NCBI RefSeq assembly: GCF_037975245.1
Contig: NC_092569.1
Location: 29,348,168-29,412,167, forward strand
Length of the DNA: 64,000 nt
Reading direction: 5' to 3'
Source: Apostichopus japonicus
Lineage: Eukaryota; Echinodermata; Holothuroidea; Aspidochirotida; Stichopodidae
The notes under the pieces are model-generated. The model was not told where the DNA came from, searched no databases, and saw only the letters and a program-made list of their open reading frames with translations. Positions 10,087-22,000 of the stretch are shown piece after piece. Made by a program: the position numbers and the translations under genes. Numbering within the stretch: position 1 is the stretch's first letter; each line of letters begins with the position of its first letter.

Positions 10087-13000
10087 CTACGGATTCGAGA
10101 AAGAAAACAAACTTCAAATGTTACGTGCACTTTATCTTGCCGTATTTTATATGACTTAATGTTAGTATTAGTGCTTCTCTAGTGAACTGTTATTTCTTAA
10201 AGCAATACAAACTGTATTTACTGAAAGGAAAAACCACATCAGTATATTATACACGATTTCACAGAGCAAAAACTAACCGTGAAGTTGCGTTGCCGGCGTC
10301 TTCGTAAGGCTTTACTAACAGGTTTGTCTACGTGTTTTTAGTAAATTCCTCAAGTTTGTCTTCTGCAAACATTTATTTATTACGAATATATAACCGATAA
10401 CTAGCAGATAACTAGCAGTAGGGTGTAATGTATATTATTGTATTTGACACTCATTAGCAATCACTATATCGTTCTAAATTTCTAAAACTTAAATCAGAAA
10501 TAGAAACGGCATATTAGGATTTTTTATTTCATTTGCTTATTGTTATCATCTGTTCATTAATTTGATAGTAATTTCATCATTCAGCGGTTAGTGCCAGAAA
10601 TAGTAAACTTTCTTACAAATTAATTTCCAATGTCTCAAACTTGAGACAACGGACTAATGGTAGTATACATTCGGGGTGAAAATTTTAAACAATTTATTCA
10701 TACAAAAGCGATGAATCTACGTAGAATGTTTTAAAGCTACATTAGATCAATATTTGTGCAAGCTATTAAACTTCTTTCTGTCTACGTAGTTGTTTTCGCA
10801 TTGATCATTTGGCTATCACACAGTAGGCTAAGTTGTGGTTTGTAACCTTCTTGTTACGCTATTGGCTATTTATGTTCATTTTGTTTTGTTGAAATTATGC
10901 TTACTAATGTGTGTAAAAATAACATACTTGTATCATGTGTATTTGATAATGATGTCATCAGTATTTCATCATATTGTGTCTATGTCCACATAAATCATGA
11001 AGTTCACATTTTAGAGAGGCAATGACCTTCTTTTGTTAGCCCTGTCAGTCAGACTGATCACAAATGACTGTTTAAAGATATAAATATGTCACTGCGTGGC
11101 TACGTTAAGGCAATTTCTCACTTACTTTGTCAAAAATTTAAACAAAAAAAGTTAATCGAAATTTTTAAACAATATGTATATATATATATATATTTAATAT
11201 GCTTCTTATTTTAACATTTTTGATACGATTGATGTTCAATGCGTAAAAGTTAAGACAGAAATTGCTCAGTATAGCGTATTTACTAGTTTGTCATGATTTG
11301 TAGGTATCACAGCTAGACATAAGTTACGAGAAACATGGTTGTTGGAAAGGATGTGTAAATATGTAGATTAAGATATGAAGTATATTTCAGGTTCAATATG
11401 AAGTTTCATGGATTAGTGATCAGATGCTAAGGACACAAGTGTAATGCTTTTACACTCATGTTTCGTGAGTTATTTGCATTAATCATTTAATAATTAAACT
11501 ATTAAAAATAACATTCTTGCATTTTGTGTATATTTGATAATGATGTCATCCGTATTTCATCATATTGTGTCTACGTCCACACAAATCAAAGTTCAAATTT
11601 TAGAGATGCAATGACTTTCATTTGTTGGCACTGTCAGTCAGACTGATCACAAAGGACTGTTTAAAGATATTAATATGTCACTGCGTAGCTACATTAAGGC
11701 GCTTTCTCACTTACTTTGCCAAATATGTAAATATAGAAAGTTAATTGAAATTCTTAAACAATAAATAAATAAATATATATATATATATTTAATATATTAC
11801 TTATTTTTTTAAATTTTTAATTTGTATATGATTGATGTTCAATGTGAAAAGTTAAGAAATAAAATGCCCAGCATAGTGTATTTACTATTTTTGTTCAGAA
11901 TGTGTGGGTATTGCTGCTAGACATACGTTACGAGAGAAACGGTTATTGGATAGGATGTGTAAATATGTAGATTAGAATATTAAACATATTTCAGGTTCAT
12001 TATGAAGTTCCATTGATAGGTGACTAGATGCTAAGGAGACAGGAGAAATGCTCTCTCACTCATGGCTATATTTAGCTACCTACCTATAACGTTTAACTAC
12101 CATGTATACGTGGATATTCCTTCCCATATTTTAATGAATTGTTTGTCAACAAACATCTGTTAGATCAGGTGTTAAAACATGCAGATATGCTTTTACTGTA
12201 AAACAATGACGAACGTAGAGAATGTCATTGTTATTTGTTAGAATGCATGTAATTAGTAAATGGCAAATAATGATACCAATAAAATACAGAGTAGCTTACC
12301 TGCATTTCCACTATATGATCCAATTGATAGTCGATATTTGTCCGCCTCGTCACTTATGCTAAATGAGGAATAGAGGGCGTAATACGACGACCCTCTTGAA
12401 TCGGTGAGGTCTATCCGGAGACTGTATGTTTTTTGGTTGGTAATTGAGTGTATGTAACCATTACCTAGCCAATGATCACGACTAGGATGTCCAAATCCGT
12501 TCTTGTATTCAGCCCAAATACGATAGAAATCAACAGAGGCACTTGATCGTCGCTGAATGACCTATGAGTATAAAGAGAAATGTACATGTGACAGGAGTAA
12601 GTGAGAAATATGTAATGTGTCTTCCACACTTTCGCAGAACAAATGTATTCAGTTGCAAGGCACTGCACTGTTTTAAATATTCGTGCACAACTCACCGTCC
12701 ATCCTCCTCCGTTACTTTCCATCTCACAGTAAACCTGAATGCCGTGTGGCCAAGTATCAGGGTAAATGGTGTAAACTCCATCACTGCGTGTACCGGAAAC
12801 ATAAAGCTCGTAGCAATCTTTTGGAATTGCGCTGGTGCACGTCACTCCGTTTCCTTCGTAGCCATCATTGCAGTAACATTTACGGTCATTGTTCCTCGTA
12901 TCACAGGTTGCGTGAGCACTACACTGGTAAGTCTCATCTATAAGACGGTTGTTCCTACAAGTTGATTTTCGTGTACATCTTGCATTAGCGTAAAACTGGC

Positions 13001-16000
13001 CCTCCTAATTTATGATATTCAGCGGGAAAAACAAAAATGAAATATGAATTTGCAGTTGTCACAATGATGTGTACAGGACTTCAACGCTTGGGTGACCAAT
13101 GCAAAATTCACCCTGAGTGATATAGGTAAAGCTATGAACCTTGATGAAGGTTTTATTAGGACTTGATACCAACACTAAAGTAGGGGGCCTAGTTATTCGC
13201 CATAAAAAGGTGGCTGACATATGATGCATTCAAGGATTTATTGCAACTGTACATGAACCCGATAATTTTTAACTGCAAGACTATGGTAAGAAGTATCCAT
13301 GAAATGTATGTATCGTTGATAAGGGAATGTTCACCTGTATAGGAGTGGTCTTATGCGTTCAAGCTAAGTGTAATACATCCATCGACTGACAGTTTTGTCT
13401 GGACTGGCGACCGAAGTGAGGTCGATGGCCCCTGCTCAACCGCGATGCAAGCGCTATTCATTTATCTTTAAATATAATGCGATAATCAACAAGTTTGAAT
13501 AATAAAAGGTTTCCTTTTAAGTATATGGACAATGGAGTATTATAAAAGTATTTGAAATGCCATTACAGAGCCGTACTGACCCTTAATACACTTCCTTTGT
13601 CAGCAACGAAGCAGTTGTGGGTGCACGTCGCTCCGTCCCCATTGTAGTTTTGATTGCAGTAACATTTACGGACACCGCTCCTCGTATCACAGGTTGCGTG
13701 TTCACTACACCGATAACTCTCATCTGTAAGGTGGTTGTTTCTACAAGTTGATTTTCGAGTACATCCTGAATTAGCGTGGAACTGGCCCTCCTAAGTTAAG
13801 TATTTAGTGAAAATACTAATAAAGTAATCATAAATTGCAGGTGTGAAAGTGAAATATAAGGGATTTCATCGGTGCATGACCAATGCAAAGTTCCCCTCGA
13901 TTGAACTAAGTTAAAAAAATAAACTTTAAGAAAGTTTTATTAGGTCTTGATACCGACCCCAAAGTAGGGGGCATATGGTTTCGCCATTAATAAAAATAGC
14001 CCTCAAAGATTCCATTCAACAACTGATTACGATATTTGGGACACCATACGCCTGTAATTAGTTCTAACTGCTAAACGGTGGTAAGAATTATGTATGATTT
14101 TTTTTGTAAAAGGTTTATAAAGGGGTTGCACACCCGTAAATAGGAGTGGTTCTATGCTTCCCGACTAAATTTAATACATCACCCGACTGACAGTTTTGTC
14201 TGGACTGGCGACCGAATTGAGGTCCATGGCACCTGCCCAACTGCGATGCGAGCGCCTTTAATGTATCTCTAAATATTATGCGATACTCAACAAGTTTTAA
14301 ATAGTAAAATATTTTCCACTAATTATATGGATAATGAAGTATGAGAAAGTATTTAAAATGTCATTACAGAACCGTTCTGACCCTTAATACACTTCCTTTG
14401 TCAGCAACGAAGCAGTTGTGGGTGCACGTCGCTCCGTCTCCTTGGTAGTTTTGATTGCAGTAACATTTACGAACACCGCTCCGCGTATCACAGGTTGCGT
14501 GTGTACTACACCGGTAACTCTCATCTGTAAGACGGTTGTTTCTACAAGTTGATTTTCGAGTACATCCTGAATTAGCGTGAAACTGGCCCTCCTAAGTTAG
14601 ATATTGGATGAAAATACTAATAAATGAATTATGAATTTGCAGTTGTCACAATTTAATGAAAAGGGTTTCAACGTTTTGTGACTGATGCAAAATTCCCCTC
14701 GACTGATATAGGTAAAGGTATGAACTTGGATGAAAGTTTTATGATGTCTTGATACCAACTCTGAAGTAGGGTGCCTATTTATTCGCCATAAAATAGGTAG
14801 CTGCCAAATAATGCATTCAAGGGTTTATGGCAACTATGCATGAGCCGAAAAATATTTTTTACTGCAAGACTGTGATAAGAACTATCCATGTAAGTTTGTG
14901 TATCGTTGATAAAGTAACATAAACCCGTATAGGAGTCGTATTATGCCTCCCCACTAAGTGATATACACCCATCGACTGACAGTTTTGTCTAGACTGGCGA
15001 CCGAAGTGAGGTCGATGGTCCCTGCCCAACCGAGATACGCGCGCTATTCATTTAAATATATATGTAATGCAATAATCAACAAGTTTTTACAGTAAAAGGT
15101 TTCCTTCTAAGTATATGGACAATGAAGTTTCAAAAAAATATTCAAAATGCCATTACAGAACCGAACTGACCCTTAATGCACTTCCTTTGTCAGCAACGAA
15201 GCAGTTGTGGGTGCACGTCACTCCGTCCCCATTGTAGTTTTGATTGCAGTAACATTTACGGCCATCGTTTCTCGTATCACAGGTTGCGTAAATACTACAC
15301 TGGTAACTCTCATCTACAAGCCGGCTGTTCCTACAAGTTGATTTTCGTGTACATCTTGAATTAGCGTAAAACTGGCCTTCCTAATTTATGATATTAAGCG
15401 GGAGAAAAAATTATGAATTTGCAGTTGTCCCCATGAATTGTACAGGATTTTAACGCTTGGATGACCATTGCAAAATTCCCTTTGACTGATATTGGTACAG
15501 GTATGAACCTTGATGAAAGTTTTATTAGGGCTTGATACCAACACTAAAGTAGGGGGCCTAGTTATTCGCCATAGAAAGGTGGCTGACAAATGATGCATTC
15601 GAGGATTCATTGCGCATGTACATGAACCCGATAATAATTTTTAACTGCAAGACTGTGGTAAGAAGTAACCATGAAATATATATATCGTTGATAGGGAAAG
15701 TACAGCCGTATAGGAGTGGTATTATGCTTTCCCATCCAAGTGTAATAGATCCATCGACTGACAGTTTTGTCTGGACTGGCGACCGAAGTGAGGTCGATGG
15801 CCCCTGCCCAACCGCGATGCAAGCGCTATTCATTTATCTTTAAATATAATGCGATAATCAACAAGTTTAAATAATAAAAGGTTCCTTCTAAGTATATGGA
15901 CAATGAAGTATGAGAAAAGTATTTAAAATGCCATTACAAAACCGTACTGACCCTTAATACACTTCCTTTTTCAGCAACGAAGCAGTTGTGGGTGCACGTC

Positions 16001-19000
16001 ACTCCGTCCCCATTGTAGTTTTGATTGCAGTAACATTTACGAACACCGCTCCTCGTATCACAGGTTGCGTGTGTACTACACTGGTAACTCTCATATATTA
16101 GACGGTTGTTTCTACAGGTTGACTTTCGTGTACATCCTGAATTAGCGTGGAACTGGCCCTCCTGATTTAAGATATTCAGTGGAAACACTAATAAATTAGT
16201 GATGAATTTGCAGGTGTCAAAGTGGAATGTAAGTGATTTTCAACGGTGCATGACCAATGCAAAATTACCCTTCATTGATCTAAGTAAAGGTATCAAACTT
16301 TAAAACAGTTTTACAAGGCCTATATGCTGACTCCAAAGTAGGGGGATAGGGATTCGCCATTAATTAAAATAACCGTCAAATGTAGCATTCAACAACTTAT
16401 TTAGATATTTTTCATGCATTATTCCTGCAATGATTTCTTACTGCAAGACTGTAGTAAGAACTATATATGACTTTATGTGAAAGGTTTATGAAGAGGTTGC
16501 ACACCCGTAAAGGCGTGTTCTTGTGGTTCCCAGCTAAGTGTAATACATCCCTCGCCTGACAGGTTTGTCTGGACTGGAGACCGAACTGAGGTCCATGGCA
16601 CCTACCCTACCGCAATGCGAGCTCGATTATTGATCTCTAAATGTAATGCGATAATCAACATGTTTAAATAGTCATATGATTCCCTGTAATTATATGGACA
16701 ATGGAGTATGATAAAAGAAGTAAAAATGCCATTACAGAACCGTACTGACCGATAAAACACTTCCCTTATCAGCAACGAAGCAGTTGTGGGTGCACGTCGC
16801 TCCGTCCCCATTGTAGTTTTGATCGCAGTAACATTTACGGACACCGTTCCTCGTATCACAGGTTGCGTGTGTACTACACCGGTAACTCTCATCTGCTAGA
16901 CGATTGTTTCTACAAGTTGATTTCCGTGTACATCCTGAATTAGCGTAAAACTCGCCCTCCTAAGTTAGATATTGGATGAAAATACTAATAAATGAATTAT
17001 GAATTTGCAGTTATCACAATGAAATGTGTAGGGTTTCAACGGTTTTGTGACCAATGCAAAATTCCCCCTTGACTGGTAAAGGTATAAACCTTTATGACAG
17101 TTTAATGTGGTCTTGATACCAACTCCGAAGTATGGGACCTAGCTCTTCCCAATAAAGGTAGCTGCCAAATATTGCATTCAAGGGTTCATTGAGACTATAC
17201 ATGAGCCCGATAATTGTTTCTAACTGCAAGACTGTGATAAGTAGTATCCATGAAATTATGTATCGTTGATAAGGGAATGTACACCCGTATGGGAGTACTC
17301 TTATGCTTCCCAGCTAAGTGCAATACATCCATCGACTGACAGTTATGTCTAGACTGGCGACCAAAGTGAGGTACATGGCCCCTGCCCAACCGCGATACGA
17401 GCGCTATTCATTTAAATATATATGTAATGCAATAATCAACAAGTTTTTACAGTAAAATGGACAATGAAGTATGAGAAAAGTATTCAAAATGCCATTACAG
17501 AACCGAACTGACCCTTAATGCACTTCCTTTGTCAGCAACGAAGCAGTTGTGGGTGCACGTCACTCCGTCCCCATTGTAGTTTTGATTGCAGTAACATTTA
17601 CGGCCATCGTTTCTCGTATCACAGGTTGCGTAAATACTACACTGGTAACTCTCATCTACAAGCCGGCTGTTCCTACAAGTTGATTTTCGTGTACATCTTG
17701 AATTAGCGTAAAACTGGCCTTCCTAATTTATGATATTCAGCGGGAGAAAAAAATTATGAATTTGCAGTTGTCCCCATGGATTGTACAGGATTTCAACGCT
17801 TGGGTGATCAATGCAAAATTCACCCTGAGTGATATAGGTAAAGGTATGAACCTTGATGAAAGTTTTATGAGGTCTTGATACCAACATCAAAGTAGGGGGC
17901 CTAGTTATTCGCCATAAAAAGGTGGCTGACAAAAGATGTATTCGAGGATTTATTGCGACTGTTCATGAACCGGATAAATATTTTTAACTGCAAGACTATG
18001 GTAAGAAGTATCCGTGAAATGTATGTATCGTTGATAGGGAAAGTACACCCGTATAGGAGTGGTATTATGCTTCCCCAGTCAAGTGTAATACATCCATGGA
18101 CTGACAGTTTTGTCTGGACTGGCGACCGAAGTGAGGTCGATGGCCCCTGCCCAACCGCGATGCCAGCGCTATTCATTGATCTTTAAATATAATGCGATAA
18201 TCAACAAGTTTAAATAGTGAAAAGTTTCCTCTTAAGTACATGGACAATGAAGTATGAGAAAAGTATTTAAAATGCCATTACAGAACCGAACTGACCGATA
18301 ATACACTTCCTTTGTCAGCAACGAAACAGTTGTGGGTGCACGTCACTCCGTCCCCATTGTAGTTTTGATTGCAGTAACATTTACGGACACCATTCCTCGT
18401 ATCACAGGTTGCGTGTGTACTACACCGGTAACTCTCATCTACTAGACGATTGTTTCTACAAGTTGATTTTCGTGTACATCCTGAATTAGCGTAAAACTCG
18501 CCCTCCTAAGTTAGATATTGAATGAAAATACTAATAAATGAATTATGAATTTGCAGTTGTCACTATGAAATGTATAGGGTTTCAACCGATGGGTGACCAA
18601 TGCAAAATTCCCCTTGACTGGTAAAGGTATAAACCTTTATGAAAGTTTAATGAGGTCTTGATACCAACGCCGAAGTATAGGGCCTAGCTCTTCCCAATAA
18701 AGGTAGCTGCCAAATGTTGCATTCAAAGGTTTATTGCGACTATACATGAGCCCGATCATTGTTTCTAACTGCAAGAGTGTGATAAGTAGTATCAATGCAG
18801 TTATGTATCGTTGATAAGGGAATGTACACCCGTATGGGAGTGGTCTTATGCTTCCCAGCTAAGTGCAATACATCCATAGACTGACAGTTTTGCCTTGACT
18901 GGCGTGCGAAGGGCGGTCCATGTCCCCTGCCCAACCGCAATACGAGCGCTATTCGGTTATATATACAAATGTAATTCGATAACCAACAAGTTTAAGCAGT

Positions 19001-22000
19001 TAAATGTGTCCCTCTAAGTATATGAACAATGAAGTATGAGAAACTGCCATAACAGAACCGTACTGACCCTTAATACACTTCCTTTGTCAGCAACGAAGCA
19101 GTTGTGGGTGCACGTCACTCCGTCCCCTTGATAGTTTTGATTGCAGTAACATTTACGGACACCGTTCCTCGTATCACAGGTTGCGTGTTCACTACACCGA
19201 TAACTCTCATCTGTAAGACGGTTGTTTCTACAAGTTGATTTTCGTGTACATCCTAAATTAGCGTAAAGCTCGCCCTCCTAAGTAAGATATTGAATGAAAA
19301 TACTAATAAATGAGTTATGAATTTACAGTTGTCACTATGAAATGTATAGGATTTCAACGGTTGGGTGACTAATGCAAAATTCCCTTTGACTGGTAAAGGT
19401 ATAAACCTTTATGACAGTTTAAAGAGGTCTTGATACCAACTCCGAAGTACAGGCCTAACTCTTCCCAATAAAGGTAGCTGCCAAATATTGCATTCAAGGG
19501 TTTATTGAGACTATACATGAGCCCGATAATTGATTCTAACTGAAAGACTGTGATAAGTAGTATCCATGAAATTATGTTTCTTTGATAAGGGAATGTACAC
19601 CCGTATGGGAGTACTCTTATGCTTCCCAGCTAAGTGCAATACATCCATCGACTGACAGTTTTGTCTTGACTGGCGTGCGAAGGGCGGTCCATGTCCCCTG
19701 CCCAACCGCAATACGAGCGCTATTCGGTTATATATACAAATGTATTGCGATAACCAACAAGTTTAAGTTGTTAAATGTGTCCCTCTAAGTATATGAACAA
19801 TGAAGTATGAGAAAAGTATTTGAAATGCCATAACAGAACCGCACTGACCCTTAATAAACTTCCTTTGTCAGCAACGAAGCAGTTGTGGGTGCACGTCATT
19901 CCGTCCCCATTGTAGTTTTGATTGCAGTAACATTTACGGACACCGTTCCTCGTATCACAGGTTGCGTGAATATTACACTGGTAACTCTCATCTATTAGAC
20001 GGTTGTTTCTACAAGTTGATTTCCTTGTACATCTTGAATTAGCGTAAAACTCGCCATCCTATTTTAAGACATTCAGTGACAAAACTATTAAATGAATTGT
20101 GAATTTGCGGTTGTTACAATGGTCTGTACGGGATTTCAATGGTATTTTGCCAATTTCAAATTCCCCTCAAATTAATATAGGTATTGGTATGATCATTTAA
20201 GACAGTTCCATGAGGTATTGCTACCAACTTCGAAGTAGGGAGCCTAAGGATTCGAAATAAAACGGTAGGTGCCAAATGTTGCATTAAACTGGTTTATTGC
20301 GACTATACATGAGCCCGATAATTAGTTTTAAATGCAGGGCTGTGGTAAGAAGTATCTATAACATTTGGTGAAATTTATATAAGGGAATGTACACCCGTAT
20401 AGGAGGGATCTTATGCTTCCCAGCTAAGTTTAATACATCTCTCGACCGACAGTTTTGTCTTGACTGGCGACCGAAAGGCAGTCCATGTCACCTGCCCAAC
20501 CGCGATGCTTGCGCTATTCTCTTAATATAATGTAACAATCAACAAGTCCAAATAGCAAAGGTTTCCTTCTTATTATATGGACAATTAAGTATGAGAAAAC
20601 TATATAAACATGACATGAAAGAACCGTACTGACCCTTAACACACTTCCTTTGTCAGCAACGAAACAGTTGTGGGTGCACGTCACTCCGTCCCCTTCGTAG
20701 TTTGGATCGCAGTAACATTTACGGACACCGTTCCTCGTATCACAGGATGCGTGATCACTACACCGGTAACTCCTATCTATAAGACGGTTGTTTCTACAAG
20801 TTGATTTTCGTGTACATCTTGAATTAGCGTAAAACTCGCCATTCTATAAAGATATTTAGCAAAACATACTAACCATTGAGTTATGAATTTGCTGTTGGTA
20901 CAGTGAATTGTACAGAATTTCAACGGTGTGTTACCAATTCAAAATTCCCCTTGACTTTATTTAGTTATGGGTATGAAAATTTATGACAGTTTCATGAGGT
21001 CTTGATACCAACTTCAAAGAACGGAGCCCAGGGACGCAATAAATAGGTAGCTGCCAAATGCTGCATGCTACGGTTTATTGCGAGTATACATGAGCCTGAT
21101 AATTAGTTCTAAATGCAGGACTGTGATAAGAAGTATATATGAAATTGTGTGTAATTTTCATAAGGGAATGTACACCCGTATAGGAGTGGTATTATGGTTC
21201 CCAGCTAAATGCAATACATCCATCGACACAGTTTTGTCTTGAGAGGCGACCGAAGGGCGGTCCATGTCCCCTGCCCAACTGCAATACGAGCGCTATTCGG
21301 TTATGCGATAATCAATAAATTTAAATAGTTAAAGGTTTCCTTTTTATAATATGGACAATAAAGTAAGAGAAAAGTATCTAAAAATGCCATAACAGAACAG
21401 TACTGACCCTTAATACACTTCCTTTGTCAGCAACGAAACAGTTATGAATGCACGTCACTCCGTCTCCATGGTAGTTTGGATTGCAGTAACATTTACGGAC
21501 ACCTGTCCTCTTATCACATGTTGCGTGTTCACTACACTGGTAACTCTCATCTATAAGTCGGTTGTTCCTACAAGTTGATTTTCGTGTACATCTTGAATTA
21601 GCGTAAAACTGGCCCTCCTATTATAAGATATTCAGCAAAAAATATACTAATAAATAAATTATTAATAAATCGGTGTCAAAGTGAAATGGATGAGATTTCA
21701 ACGATAGGTGACCAATGCAAAATTCCCTTCGGTTGATCTAGGTAAAGGTATTAAACTTTAAGAAAGTTGTATAAGGTTTTTGAAACGGACATTAAACTAA
21801 ACGGGATAGGTATTCGTCGTTAATACAAAATAGAAGTCGAATGTTGCATTCAACAAATTATTTCGATATTTTTCGATCACTTGGCCTACAATTAGTTTTA
21901 TCCCCAAGAATGTTGCACAAAGTTTCTATGATTTTCGTCTAAGAATTAAAAAGTGGTAGCACAGCCGGAGGAGGGGTCTTATGCTTCCCAAATAAATGAA

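Noticed and set aside
9869..10159. Plus-strand 96-codon hydrophobic ORF, with a homologue at 36267-36575
   Set aside because: Antisense of the FReD2 last exon; the Ile-rich stretch is the complement of the Tyr tract.
12564..12965. Plus-strand ORFs opposite the FReD2 and EGF exons (also 15176-15364, 38316-38666, 63257-63571)
   Set aside because: They are antisense shadows of the minus-strand exons, which carry the conserved fibrinogen and EGF motifs.
15558..15833. 91-codon minus-strand ORF recurring at 17901-18176, in frame with itself in two introns
   Set aside because: It lies in the repeated intron, is disrupted in most other units, has no recognisable domain, and its similarity is explained by the DNA repeat.
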